Positions 24,908-37,498 of a DNA stretch of 64,000 nt are shown one piece after another; position 1 is the first letter of the stretch; every line of letters begins with the position of its first letter. The notes beneath the pieces are model-generated. The model saw only the letters and a program-made list of their open reading frames with translations. It did no database searches and had not been told where the DNA came from. The stretch lies in NCBI GenBank assembly GCA_037074615.1, contig CM073562.1, positions 13,315,001 to 13,379,000 on the forward strand, read 5' to 3'. Both the position numbers and the translations under genes were made by a program. This stretch comes from Leucaena leucocephala (Eukaryota > Streptophyta > Magnoliopsida > Fabales > Fabaceae).

Positions 24908-26234
24908 GATTGTTGATTGTAATTTTACATGTGGAATTATTGAGGTTGGGGTCTGAAGGTTTCTGTGGCTATTTGTCTTTCTTTTTACTTTTTGGTAGCG
25001 AGTGGGGTCCGGGAAGGAATCCTTTTTTGTTGGGTTTTTGGGCCTGGGTTGCCATTCTCCTTTTGTAATTATTAAGATTTCATATGGAAGGAAAGAAAAG
25101 AAGCATCCTCTTTGACCTTGAATTTATTTATTTTATTTCGTATTTTGTCTAAGAGACATTTTGGAGGAAATAGGAAAAGAAAGGAGAGTCGAATTCAAAC
25201 GAGATTGAACCTATAAACAAGGTACTGAGTATTTGAGTAAATTGGGTGGAGAGGGAGTAAGGGAGTGGTTGACAGTTGACATAATATTCTGTTTTATTGT
25301 TTGTAGGATCAGTGGTTTCTATAGATAGCATGGGGCTTACTTTTTCAGGTACTTCAATTCAAACTTGAAATATGTCATGAGCTATAAACATCCCTATTTT
25401 GGTGCAACGCAATTGTCTCTTACTGTAACACATTTTATTCACAAACGTACCAGTAAAAGGGTGCATGAGATGAGAATGAAACGTTGTTGATGCGTTTGAA
25501 AAGCAGTGTGTGATTGCAGATATATGGTACCTCTCATGACTTTGGTTGGTGAGCATTTTAAGGAGAGTACAGAAGGGTGACGCCCTGTCCCTTGCATTTA
25601 TTATTGTCTTTATCTGTTTGGAAGCTTCCCACTTCTCCAAGATGCTTCCTTTTTCCATTATGTCACACTAAAATTACCCATCTTCCTCTCAAATCCTTTC
25701 TTATTACTACTCTAACATATAAAACGTTATTATCTAATTCATACAAATTAAAAAATATTAATTAAACATAAAATTTATTTATTTTATTGTTATTATTAAA
25801 GACGTGATTTTTTAAAATATATATTTATTAACTGTCATATTTTTCTTTTTTTATAAATAATAAAAATAAAAAATAATCATTAATTATCTTGTGAACTTCT
25901 TATATTTTAAATTAAAATATTTTTTATAAAATTCCTTATAGATTGGATTTATCACAACTTTAATCCCTCTAATACTTAGCTTGCTCTTTCAATTCAAATT
26001 CAATAGCTTCTGAAACTACTTGTCATAATAATAAATAAGAATAATCAATAGCTTTTAGGTTGATTTGGTATGCACTTCAAACATGTTAAGAAACCTATCT
26101 CTGTAAACTCCAAAAGAGTAAGTAATTCAAATGACACGGTGAAAGAGTCACACTCTCGAACAAATAATAGTAGATATAGGTATACGTACTAGAAAGTGAA
26201 AGCTACTATGAGCATCTAATATCCTTCCATTGAA
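24908..26234. other. 3' flank and gene-free DNA
   Basis: The first ~200 bases are probably 3' UTR (T-rich). Beyond that there are only short ORFs without recognisable similarity. Confidence 0.5.
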
Positions 26235-26236
26235 TT

Positions 26237-26600
26237 CAAAGGGTTAAATCACATCTAGACTCTCAAAAGTATATTTTTTTAAACAATACCTAATATTTTT
26301 ATATTTTATATTTTAAAATATTTTTTCAATAATAATAGTATTCTAAAATATTTTTTTAATAATTTTTTATACATCCAATATTTTAAAATATCTTTTTAAT
26401 ATCACTCAACATCTTAAATTTAGAATATTGATTGTTGTTTAAAAAAATATTTTAAAAATAAAATTATATTAAACATACTTTAAAATATTAGGCATTATTA
26501 AAAAATACTTTAAAATATTAAAAAAATTATAAATTAATTTATTATTGTTGAATATAATCTGAAAAAATACTTTAAGATAAGATACTAATAGATCTTAACC
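26237..26600. mobile_element. fold-back (MITE-like) element
   Basis: About 360 bp that reads as an imperfect palindrome. Left-half words such as AATACCTAATATTTTTATAT and TTTTAAAATATTTTTT recur as complements in the right half (TAAAATATTAGGCATTATT, AAAAATACTTTAAAATATT). The ends are like GGGTTAAATC / GATCTTAACCT. No coding capacity. Confidence 0.45.
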
Positions 26601-28959
26601 TAAATTAAAATATTGAAATATGTTCAACAGATATGTATCATGAGGCATATTCTGATAGCCACTACTACTATTCCAAAAACTAAGATAGTGCTTGACTTTA
26701 ATGAGAAGGACTACTCACTTTTATTTTGTGGGCTTTACTCAACTTTTTTCACAGATCTCCTGAATTCAGATTTTGTTATAATGTGTCAGCGCCTTTTTTC
26801 TTGTTTTCTTTTTCTTTTTGTTATTTTGAGCTGTTTAGATTCAAACTTGAAAATCTTATTTTTATGAACCATCACCATCCATTCCATTCTTTTATTACTA
26901 GCTCCTACACTATTTTTTAATTAATTTGACTCAATGCCATTGTCACCTTCCGCAACACCCAGATTTTATTCAAATCCATATATTCTTAATATAAAAATTA
27001 ATTATTTTTTTTAGATAAATTAAGAAAATAAAATAAATTAATTATAATTAATATCAAAATTATTTGATAAATTTAGTTAAATTATATATATTCTCTTATA
27101 GGGATTGTCTTCATGGAATGTAACAAAGAATGTGAGCTCAGATTTTCAGTCTTATAACATTCTCATGTTAGCAGAGCAAAAGGGAGAGTGACCACAAGAA
27201 AACAAAGCAGAGAAGGGACTGTTCTGTAAAAGTCACCAAATTTAGCAGAAACAAATTGATAACAAGAAGCCTCCTCCTTTTGCCACACATTATAATTCAG
27301 CGGCTGATTTGTTGGGCTTATTAAAAGCAAATGTTTAAGTGAGGATTAAAACAAGAGCTTTTGCTAATAATGCCACACACATCAACTGGATTATTACCCA
27401 CAATTTGTTGGACAATTGTAAGTTCAGTATTCCCTAGTTAAAGGCAACTTATCAGTATTTTAAGTATATTTTAATTTTAGTATCTCAAATTTTAAATAAT
27501 ATATTTTAGTTTTTTATTTTTTTAATTTAAAATATCATTTTTTATAATTTAATAAATAATTTGGATCATTTTACTCCTTAATTTAATAACACCCATTGTT
27601 TAAAGCTTGAGGGACAAAAATTAAAAATTTATATAAATTTGAGGGACCTAATATTATATTAACCCTTTTATTTATGAAGATGATATGTGTGAGGAAGAGT
27701 GATTGGGAAAAATATATAAAATAGATAAATAATTAATGGAGATAAAAATAAAAAAATATATATTCAATTTTTATATAAATACAAATTATTATTTATATAT
27801 ATAATTATCTCTACCGTGAGAGAATGCTATTTATAAAATAGATAGAAAATGAGTATTATCTATAGCTTCTTATATAACTATGCAATTTCACATTTCAATA
27901 ATTTAAAATTTGGAATCATATTTGGCATATAATTGTGTTTGATGAAGCATATTATAAGAGCACCTCTAAGTATTATTGCAAGGAGAGGATTGAATTGCAT
28001 GAAAATGTGGAAACTACATTCCCAAAGTAATCTAATTTATATTAAGAAACTCTTTTGTTCTTATTAAGCCCTTGAGAGGAGAGAGATAAAACCAATTATT
28101 GAAAACCACATGGTACCTGCCGACATAAATTAAGGAAATTAATAAGTCCCAATATAATACAATATGTACTTATTCCCAATTCCCATCACTAATTAATTCA
28201 ATACTACACTATACAAATCCTGGTCCCCCATGCCATCTATCAGTCACCTTCTTGTCTGTGTATGTCCCAAAAATAAGGGTACATGAATCTTTCCTAAACA
28301 GAAAATGAATTGTTTATGTAGATCTTTAAATTCATGTTACACTTGAGAGAGTTATTATTGTTTATACCCATTCATAAAATTCTCTCTATCTTTAATTATA
28401 AAAATTATTTAATTTTTTAAGTATATTAAATAAGATAAATAAATTATTTAATTATTATTAAATTATACTCCTTAAGATAAATTTATATTATATACTTATC
28501 AATTTATTCAAATTATTCAATTAATTTTTGTATTAGTTATAATTAATTGATTTATCTAATTTTTTTGATCTATTTAAAAAAATTAATTAATTTTTATAAT
28601 TAGGATGATAGGTAGTGGTAAATATTTTGATGCTATATATGTATAAAACTTGATAAATATGTCACCATGAGATATGAATAACACCTTTTTTATCACTCGT
28701 TTTTGAAATATATAAATACATGAGAAAGAAAACATGAAAAATCAAAGTTAGAAAGGTATACGAGGGCCTCCATCCAAAGGAGATAATACTAGTGAAGTGG
28801 AATATTATAAAATGAAGAAGAAACATTTTTCCATTGATTAACTAGAGAAATAACAATGGTGGTGATGAAGGTGATAAAAAGGGTGGTTTTAGGATTCTGA
28901 TCCCCTTCCACCTGCTTCATATGTCTCGGATCAAACTTATAGTGATATTTTATTGAATT
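26601..28959. other. gene-free AT-rich DNA
   Basis: Contains an unrecognised 84-codon hydrophobic ORF (26613-26867) that looks like chance in T-rich DNA. No gene supported. Confidence 0.45.
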
Positions 28960-28964
28960 TATTA

Positions 28965-29345
28965 GATAAGAGTTTAAAAAATAATTTATTAAAAAATATT
29001 TTTTAACAGGTTTTAAAAAATGACTTAAAAGAGAGAGTAGACAAGAGAGAATAAAGATGGTGAAGAAATTAGAAGAAGAATGGTGGAGAATAAAGAAGAG
29101 AGATGGGATAAGGTGTAAGAAAAATTAAAGATAAAATAATAATTGGATAATCTATAAACGCTTTTACTATTCTAAAAGTTAGTCTCAATAGTTTATAAAA
29201 AATTTTAATTTTAAACTATAGTTTAATCTAAAATTTTTTTTAAATAAATATGACTATTTATTTTAAAAAAAATTAAATTAAATTAAGATTTATTTCAAAA
29301 AATATTTTAAAACCTTGCTTTTAAATATTTCCAAACACCCAATAT
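28965..29345 (-). mobile_element. MITE, reverse-oriented copy of the 17.4/48.9 kb family
   Basis: On the minus strand it shows the family arms: TTGGAAATATTTAAAAGC at one end, AATAGTCATATTTATTTAAA, AACTATAG, GTAAAAGCGTTTATAGATTA, and at the far end TAAACTCTTATCTAA. The middle contains a purine-rich stretch (AGAAGAAGAATGG-like on the plus strand) where the other copies have pyrimidine-rich sequence, which fits an inverted copy. Confidence 0.5.
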
Positions 29346-29759
29346 TTTGTAATCACTACGCTAAAACGATTACTAGTAGATTCTTTCACATTTCACTTTT
29401 TTTTCCCTATTAACTATTTTTTCATATATTATTTAAACTTTATTATTCCCTACTTGACATAATAAAAATTAAAATGTATTCTTTTAATTATATTTATAAA
29501 TTATTTTTCACATATTTTACTTAAAGTAAGAAAAACTTTAAAATTTATTAACTAAATTTGAAAATTTAATAACTTTATAATTTATCCTTCTTTAATATAC
29601 ACCATATCTCAAGAGTATAAAATTGATCTAATAAAAAATAAAAAATAAAAAATAAAATTATATATTCATAAAAAATTACTAATATAATTTATTAAAAGAA
29701 TAAAAAACAATATTCTTCTTCTATCGTATAAATGGGAACAAAGTATACTTCTACTTGTT

Positions 29760-30110
29760 TGATGGCTAAAGTATAAATTTAGTTTTCTTATGTATTATAG
29801 TCCTTTAAGTATAAAAATTATACTTTTAGTTTTTTAAATTTAATACTATTAATTTTATTAATAAAAAATATTAGTTCAATAAATTTAAAATAATGGCTAT
29901 AAAATTAAACGTTAACTATAAAATAAAAATAAAAATATTATATTAAAAGATTAAAATATAAAGATATTTTAGCATTTAATTATAGAGACATTATTTTAAA
30001 TTTGTTAAATCAGTATTTTTTTAGTAAAGTTAATAGTATTAAATTTAAAGGATTAAAATATATTTTTAAATTTAAAAAATTAAATTTAAATTTAATATAA
30101 ATATAAAACA
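29760..30110. mobile_element. fold-back element with ~80-bp inverted arms
   Basis: The arm at about 29815-29890 (TTTAATACTATTAATTTTAT, AATAAATTTAAAATAATG) recurs inverted at about 29985-30075 (CATTATTTTAAATTTGTTAA, AAAGTTAATAGTATTAAATT). By eye the match is above 80%. No ORF. Confidence 0.5.
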
Positions 30111-31139
30111 CCAAATATTTACATAAAGATGTGAATTTCTTTTAAAAAAACTTATAAAATTTTAAATAGATAAGCTTTTTCTGCTTGCTGTACTTCTAGC
30201 TTTAATAATATATCCCTTCGAGATTCTTCATAGCACCTTATAAATTCCAAATGTTACCTTGGAAAAATGAATAACAACTTCCTTTGTTTATTTTCAAATA
30301 ATATTCTAACGTAGAGTATAAGAAACAATTTTATATTACATATATATTTTTAGTTTTTCGAAAACTGTTAGTATTCATGATTTGATCTCTTCGGACTTCA
30401 GAGTTCGAAACTTCTTAGTTCTTACATGTAGAAGTCGGCCAATTCTTAGGGGATGACTATTATATTTATAAAAAACGATTCCCAATCCTATTAATTAAAA
30501 TAAATCTCTAAGGGTTCGCTCAAAAACTTATAAATATCTTAAAGTTAATTACCGGTTAAATTTATTGAGAATGACAAAAAGTTTTTAGGCCATTTAAGGC
30601 AAGAAATCAAATTCACTATTATCATTGTCCGAATAATTAGATTATGCAAACATATTTAAAAAATAGTAAATAACTTGTTTTTGTAGTAAAATGTAAAATT
30701 AATTTAATTGAATTTTTTAGTTATTTATTATTTTTTAGGCAAATACTTACTTCACCTACAATTACTTTTTATTGATAAAAATTAAGAGCCCAACAATAAT
30801 CAATAGTTTATTGAAGGGTTAAGGGAAAATTGGACCAGACGATTAGGTATAAGTAGTATCATTAACTTTTGATTTGCCCAATGTTCTCTTGAAAATTTTA
30901 AAAATGGGACAATGTCATCCTATAATAACATTTGACCAATGTTAATGGTTAGTTACACGATTTTAACTAAAGTAAAGATCGATTTTGTCTCACAACAACT
31001 CATAAATTCTTCTAAAGGAGCAATTAGTATCTGAGCTTTCGATTGGCAAATTGTTTTCAATGTTCAAATTAGAAGAATGATCCAACAACTTGTTATTATC
31101 ATTCGAAAATGGTCCCATATTTTTTAATTTTAATTCCAG
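30111..31139. other. gene-free AT-rich DNA
   Basis: Short ORFs only. A patch near 30370-30480 contains an AGTTCGAAAC word like a tRNA B-box, but nothing else supports a SINE. Confidence 0.4.
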
Positions 31140-31920
31140 ATTAGGATTATGTATAAAGTCAACGGTCTAATATGTCTATCCGAGCTCATAATAAAAATAT
31201 CCTATCTAACTCGATAAATATAGGGTAAAGCTAGACATTAAGCTGTAAAATATAACCCATATATTTTATAGATTGGGTACCAGGTATAGGGGTTGCCTTG
31301 CCCATAAGCAGCCATTTCTTTTATTTTTTTTATTGTTTTCTCTATATATTAGTATGCTACACTTGGAAGGATTATGATAGCTACTGGTGACTAGAATATT
31401 ATTTTAGAAATATGAGTAGTTAAGTAGGTAATTTGTATTTTTTAATATTTATAACTATACTAATTTTTTCTTTTTTTAACTTTATTAATTATCATATGAT
31501 TACATTATAAATTATAATTATTTATTTTTTTATATACTTTATCTTTGTCAATATTTGGGAGATTGATGTAAAGTTACAATTACAAACTATTTATATTTTA
31601 AGGTTTATTTTTTATATGTAATAGATCTCAAGACTTTAATTATTATATTTATTGTATTATTCTTAGTGAATTATAGATATTATTTAACTATCGAAGATAC
31701 ATGAATATGATATTATTTTAGAAGTTTATAATTATAAATTTTTTTTCATAACATAAGCATGGCATTACGACTTAACTCACCTATGCCTAACCTAAAAGTA
31801 TTAAGGTTTTTACTAAATATAGTCAAGTATCGAATTATAAAATATAACTCATATTTTTTATGCGTAAAATACCAAGTAAAAAGATTACTCTACTCCATTC
31901 CTTCCTCAAGATTGTTCAAA
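31140..31920 (-). mobile_element. hAT-type MITE, inverted copy of the 53.9 kb element
   Basis: The reverse complement aligns over several hundred bases with 53875-54659. Shared words include TTATGAAAAAAAAT, AACTTCTAAAATAATAT, TTATAATGTAATCATAT and TAACTACTCATATTTCTAAA. The ends are more diverged than in the 53.9 kb copy, so boundaries are approximate. Confidence 0.6.
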
Positions 31921-32472
31921 AAACCAACTTTGTGTAAGCACTCCATGAACGTCAGCAAAGTCCAAACTTTCTTCTAGTTATTATTCATTTAACCCTTTAT
32001 TATAATTTCAAGTCTTCTTTTCCTTAAAACTTTTAAAAAAATATTACGGCAATCAAAAGTTAAAAAATAACTTTATAGAATACTTTTCAGGAGAAATTTA
32101 CCATTCGACTCTTTGTTAAAAATTCTAAAAGTTACAGTATAATATTTTACTATATCTATTTAAATCTTAAATTTAATTTTTAAAAGAAATATTTATAGTG
32201 AAAGGGAGAACGACAAATCAAAAACTAAATAATAATAATATAAACTAATAAATAATATAAAAAATCAGAAGTTTTTTACCTTAATTTTAAAAGTTGTAGT
32301 CCTTTTTTTCTCCCGGAAAAGCTCGACAATGAGTAATTCAGTACAAAGAAGACGACGAGCAACAAATCAGCATGACCTTATTTATTTATATATTTATTTC
32401 TATATAATATATTAATTATTAAATTTTACATTCCGATTCTTCCTCGATTCCTCCTCCTTCATCATGCACTTA

Positions 32473-32480
32473 TTTATATA
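32473..32480 (+). promoter_or_regulatory. TATA box candidate for the OVATE-family gene
   Basis: TTTATATA lies 100 bp before the ATG, followed by a pyrimidine-rich leader and a (CT)7 tract at 32559-32572. Position fits a leader of about 70 nt. Not proven. Confidence 0.45.
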
Positions 32481-32579
32481 TCTTCCTTCTCCCTCCGTTT
32501 CCCTCAGAACCCAACACCCTTTCTTCTTCAAAATCCCATCTTTCTTCGATCAACAGTACTCTCTCTCTCTCTAACTGCA

Positions 32580-33446
32580 ATGGAAAACCGACTCAAAATA
32601 CGGGTCTCTCGCATGTTCAGATCCTCATTCGGGTCTTGCAGGACCCGAAACTTCTCAGATGTCATGGAAAAAGCCGTCTTCACTCCACATTACCAGCCAC
32701 CCTCCTCGCATCTCATCGAACCCATGTCCCCTCGGCTTCGCCCCTTTCCTTCCATCTTCAGACCCAAATCCTCAGAAACCTCAGAATCTCTTCCAGTTCG
32801 TTGCTTCGGTTCCTTCTGTGACGACTTCCATGGTAGGTCGACTTGTTTTCCTGCTTCTCGTAGCTGCGAACATGAGTTTGGTCTCTCCGAGAAAGTGAAA
32901 GAATCAGCGAGAAAGAAGGATACAAAGAAAAGGAGGAAGTCGACGACAACGAAGAAGAAGAAGAATACTCAGATGAAAATTAATCGAAAGGAGATGAAAG
33001 ACGAATATGATTTTGGAGGGAATTGGTGGTATAGCAGCGACGACGACGAAGATGACGAAACAGAGACTCTTTTCTCTTCTAAAAGTAGCTCATCTGATTC
33101 CTCAAGGTCCCGCCGCTTCCGCAGGAGGCATAGTTCACACCGGAGAAACCCGGATTATGGCTGTCGGGTCAGTTCTAAGAAGGGGAATTCTTCTGAGATG
33201 GGCAGTGTTCTGCCATTACCGCCGAAGGCGGTGAAGGTGAAGGATAGCTTTGCCGTCGTGAAACGTTCGAGTGATCCTTACAGTGATTTCAGGACGTCGA
33301 TGGTGGAAATGATAGTGGAGAAACAGATATTTGCTCCGAGGGATTTGGAGAATCTGTTGCAGTGTTTTCTGTCACTGAATTCATATCACCATCACAAGAT
33401 CATTGTGGAAGTATTCACGGAGATTTATGATGCTCTTTTTCTCTGA
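32580..33446 (+). CDS. OVATE-family protein (transcriptional repressor), 288 aa, intronless
   Basis: The C-terminal ~59 residues (230-288) form the OVATE domain: SSDPYSDFRTSMVEMI, then DLENLLQCFLSLNS, then IIVEVFTEIYDALF. The N-terminus (MENRLKIRVSRMFRSSFGSC) is typical of OFP proteins. A Lys/Arg-rich block at about 106-143 (KKDTKKRRKS, TKKKKNTQ) is a likely nuclear localisation signal. A Ser/Asp-rich stretch (SSDDDEDDETE) follows. OFPs act in the nucleus as repressors with TALE homeodomain partners and affect organ shape. The single-exon structure and length suit the OFP6/7/8-like group, but I cannot assign an orthologue. The start is the first ATG after the CT tract. Confidence 0.9.
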   Translation: MENRLKIRVSRMFRSSFGSCRTRNFSDVMEKAVFTPHYQPPSSHLIEPMSPRLRPFPSIFRPKSSETSESLPVRCFGSFCDDFHGRSTCFPASRSCEHEFGLSEKVKESARKKDTKKRRKSTTTKKKKNTQMKINRKEMKDEYDFGGNWWYSSDDDEDDETETLFSSKSSSSDSSRSRRFRRRHSSHRRNPDYGCRVSSKKGNSSEMGSVLPLPPKAVKVKDSFAVVKRSSDPYSDFRTSMVEMIVEKQIFAPRDLENLLQCFLSLNSYHHHKIIVEVFTEIYDALFL

Positions 33447-34359
33447 TTGGCTTTAGGGAGTTTGAAAAGGAATCAGAGAGAAGTTTCCTGGGTTCATGAT
33501 TGTGCTTTTGTTTATGTGGAAATTTTTAGTGTAGTTTCTGACTTAGCTGAGCTTCCATTAGCTTCCTTGTATCATACTTCAGTTTCTATTTAATTCAAGT
33601 TACTTCTCTAGTTCTCTTCTCTTTTTACTGTTTCTTGTTCTCGTTTTTTTTTTAATACCTACTCTCTTTCAATTTAGTCTCAATTAAAAGATATTAACTA
33701 TTAAATTGAGCTTTAATGCTATTGAGGGTTAGTTACATTTATTTTTTAATAATAAATAAAGATCTTCACCCTATTGCGGTAAAATTTTGAATCTAATATC
33801 ATTTCGTATTTTTAATATAAGATTTATTTTATAATATAATATATAGTATAATTTATATTATAAAATAGATTATATATTAATTATTAGAAGGAATAATTAA
33901 TATTCCCATTGAGAGAATTTAAATCTTTATGGCTGATGATGACTGCGTTATGAAAAGACTTTAGAGATAGAGCGATTGTCCTTTTGTGCATTTCATAATA
34001 TTTGTGAGATTAAATGGTTTTGCGAAAGAATGATTGAGGAGAATGAAAAACAAGGGACTTAGATCTGTCCTGTATGTGGCTTTACTGAACTTGAAAGTTT
34101 TAAAGGGATTTGAATTTTGAGGGAGAAAAGTAACCCAAGCTGTCACATTCGTTGAATTAAAAACTAAAAGTATAAAAAATCTCTGTTTTTTTTATGTCGT
34201 GGATGCACCAAAAGAATACAAACCATAAAAAGGAAGGATTGCTCTTTCCCAAAGTCCCCATGAAAAAAGGCTACGTTTTGATTTGCTTTTCACTCTAATT
34301 AGCAGCTTCTCATTATCGTTATCATTATTCATCTCGTTGAAATCAAAACAGATCTCAGG
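33447..34359. other. 3' flank and gene-free DNA
   Basis: The likely 3' UTR of the OVATE gene is followed by AT-rich sequence. No gene seen. Confidence 0.45.
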
Positions 34360-34625
34360 TTTTAAAATATTATTATTTTAATCTTTAATATAATATCTAT
34401 TTAATTAATTAAATTAAATTAAAAAAAATAATTAAAATAAGTAATATAAAGTTTATTTGTCATAAGATACTATAATTATTTTTCTTAATTTTTTTATTCT
34501 TTAATTAATAAAATATTATTGAGTGAGTATAAATATAAATAATTTAAATAAAATATATAAATATAGAAAATATAAATTATATTTATAATTAAAATAAACT
34601 TTTTAATTATATTATATATTGAGTA
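34360..34625. mobile_element. copy of the ~250-bp AT-rich dispersed family
   Basis: Shares TTAATATAATATCTATTTAA-type left end and an AAATTATATTTATAATTAAA block before TATATTGAG with copies at 36.8, 47.3, 50.7, 53.7 and 57.4 kb. Strongly diverged, so confidence is modest. Confidence 0.35.
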
Positions 34626-35596
34626 ACAGATAAATATTACTTAATAAGGATTTGAATTCTTAGGGCCTAAAGTATTATTTATCTATGGCTAAATAAGTTT
34701 CTCTAATTTCTTTTTCATTGTATTTTGACTACCAAATTAATTAAAGAATGAAGGGTAGGAATGGGAAAAAAATAATGAATGCTCCAAATGTTCCTATTGT
34801 GACTTCTATACTTTGTTGTACCATGGGGTATTTATTGGTGAATGGTGATACTTGATAGTTCCCTATAGTATCTCTGAGAGTATGTCTTTAAGATGATGAG
34901 TTTTTTTTTTTCCTTTTTTGTAATGATTTGCATCTTATTATTATTTTTATTTAATTACGAGTCTCTCCCCAAATCATTTTAAATTTAAAATTAATCTCTT
35001 TCGAAGTTTAGATCATAAAATATTTTTACCTCTCTCAATAAATATACTTATCGACATTTAAATTTATATTATTATTCTTCAATTTGGTTACAACTATTTT
35101 TTAAACTCAACCATCCAATTTTAATCTGTTAGTCTTCATTTTTTTTTAAATATCTAGTCATTTAAAGATTGAATTGCAGCTTAATCATAAAGTGTAAAAA
35201 CCAATAGATTAAATGGCTGAAACTTAAAAAGACTGAGCGATACCTTAAAGTCTTCATGAATTAAATCTTTAATTTTGCTTTGTTACTATATGTCCACGGT
35301 CTATAATCCATGCAATTTGTCTTTATTTGATCCGTTTCTGGCATCAGATTTGACCGCTATCTTGTATGGGAGAAATAATTTCCCCCCTTAATTGATATAA
35401 ATCTCCAGCATTGTGTTCATCTTTTTTAATTATTATTATTTCTTGTGCAAGAGTGCCATTATTAGTGTCCAAGAGTAATCAATTATTCTCATTCTATATC
35501 TCATGTGAACACTGAGATGGATTCACCTGTGATTCAAATATTTGTATGTCCCTTCCTCTTTTTCTTTTTCATAAAACCATTTTTATTTTTTCTATT
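34626..35596. other. gene-free AT-rich DNA
   Basis: No ORF of interest and no clear repeat ends. Confidence 0.45.
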
Positions 35597-35765
35597 ACCT
35601 ACCTAATTTATCAGAATTTTGCCCTGACTACATCCGGATCCGATTTATATTGTACACCTAGCTATAGTGGGTGAGTCTCCCAATAAAATTTTTTACATAC
35701 GCTAAAGTTACTTAAAACTCTATTTAAACGATATCAAACTTTTTACTATCCGAAATATCCCACGA
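35597..35765 (-). mobile_element. SINE, old reverse-oriented copy
   Basis: On the plus strand CCCTGACTACATCCGGATCC and GGGTGAGTCTCCCAATA are complements of the SINE copies at 43.2-44.9 kb. The promoter-end half (TTTACATACGCTAAAG onward) is more diverged. No target duplication resolved. Confidence 0.6.
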
Positions 35766-36608
35766 GTTCATAAAACTATTATAAGTCTCAGTCACTGAAT
35801 TTCTAAGTTTGAAAGCCGAACGTGCGGCCACATACGGCTAAATTGCACTACACAAAATAAATACACCATGTTAATAATAAAATATAAATATATTGAGAGT
35901 AGGTTTTATATATTCACGTGTTTTTATATATTGAATGAACTTGGCCTATCTATTATTGTTTGAGACAACATCTGAATAAATAATTTGTCGTGTTGTTATG
36001 GAGGGTATGAAGATCCATTGAACATATCCAAATGGGTTGGCAAAGAAACAAGAAGATGATTAATAATTCGGTCAAAACATGCATGGCGACCATGGAAGAG
36101 TATCAAAGAACAAAATCCAGAGTTAAAATTGGATCTAAAGAAAGAGAAGAAGACGACACAAGAATGCCATACACATAGTGTTGTCTGTGTCAAAGAAAAC
36201 AGACAAAAAGATATACAGTGTACGTAAAATTGGTAGGTAGAAGAAAACGTTGTTAGGTTGGAGTATGATGATGAAGAAATTGATGTAAGTAACAAACAAT
36301 ATTTAGACGGTGAGGTCTGAGGAGGAAACAGTAGAAAGAGAGGAAGACAAAACAAAAGGAGCCACCCTACCATCAGACATGAATGAATTTAGTGCATCAG
36401 ATTGTTTGTCTCTTGTAAATACAATTCCCAAGTCAACATACCAGGAAGGAGCTTGGAGTGTTCGTGTCCATATTTTTAATATTTTAACCATTATCTCCCT
36501 CAGATATTGTTGGATTCTCATGGGAACAAACCGCATCCTCCAAGATAACATAGAATAAATTTATATAGCTTTAATTTTTTAGCGAGGCACAAGGAGTGTA
36601 TACTCCAC

Positions 36609-36613
<5 letters not shown>
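35766..36613. other. gene-free DNA with unassigned ORFs
   Basis: At 36000-36560 the base composition is less AT-rich. Overlapping ORFs on both strands (82 and 125 codons) occur, but none shows a domain I recognise. Possibly an old gene fragment or non-coding transcript; unsupported. Confidence 0.3.

Positions 36614-36656
<43 letters not shown>
36614..36656. repeat. (AT)n microsatellite
   Basis: About 21 perfect AT units. Confidence 0.9.
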
Positions 36657-36658
<2 letters not shown>

Positions 36659-36828
36659 TATGTATATTGAGCTTCTTGATCATGTTTGGTTAGTGGGAAA
36701 GTGGAGAGGCTTGCCATTTCAGTGTACATGGAATGAATTGAAACTGAGTGCATATTTATTTATTTTTAATTGATGCAGCCCTGAATGAATGTTTGTACTG
36801 TAGGAGTAGTGATCCTATATAATACTTA

Positions 36829-37086
36829 TTCTCCGTTCTTAATATATAATATGTTTAATTAATTAAATTAAATTAAAAAATTTAATTATATTATATATTT
36901 TTTAACACACCTTAATTATCTTTTTTGACTATTTTCTTTCCTCATCCTCTTACTTGATCATTGTTAATATAATATTATTAATATAGTTAATTTTGGAAAA
37001 GTTAATAAATATATAAAATATTTATTATATTTAGGATTAACATCAATTTCTCAATTATACTATATATTAAGGATTAAAGGAGTAGT
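36829..37086. mobile_element. ~250-bp AT-rich family copy, Stowaway-like ends
   Basis: Ends are CTCCGTTCTTAATATATAA at the left and TATATTAAGGATTAAAGGAG at the right, which are imperfect inverted repeats starting CTCC. The internal layout (CCTC...TTACTTGAT, then TATTTAGGATTAACATCAA) matches copies at 47.3, 50.7 and 53.7 kb. Stowaway MITEs begin CTCCCTCC and duplicate TA, so that class is the best guess. Confidence 0.55.
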
Positions 37087-37498
37087 AAATATTATGTTTT
37101 AAAATACCATCAAGAGTATAAAATTGAAATAACATAGATGAAGACGTTGAGATAGATATGTAGTCATACAAAATAAATTGTTAGAAGCACATGTGAGGAT
37201 TTAAATCACAATACACTATAAAGTCTTATGAAAATGAATGAAGGAATATTGAAGAAAATATTTAATAAAATTATTAAATGAGACTTTTGATTAACAATAT
37301 ACTAAAAAAATTTAGTTGTTAATAGAATACAATTATACCATACAATTCATATAACTTATACTTGGTGGCATAAAAAATATTATTATATATATAGTTGGCA
37401 CCACATTACAATTTAAAGATAACATCAATTCTTCTAAATATTTATACTACCCAATTACTACTATCTTCTTCAATCTAAAGGTCACCACATAATGTCAA

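Noticed and set aside
26613..26867. 84-codon hydrophobic plus ORF
   Set aside because: T-rich chance translation, no family, no start context or neighbours that suggest a gene.
28760..28960. Possible microRNA precursor (CCAAAGGAGAT and GGATCAAACT words)
   Set aside because: The matches to known plant miRNAs are partial and the two arms do not pair convincingly by eye.
31759..31977. 72-codon plus ORF
   Set aside because: Lies across the edge of the inverted hAT-type MITE copy; no coding features.
36303..36558. Overlapping 82-codon ORFs on both strands
   Set aside because: Neither has a domain; open on both strands is typical of chance here.
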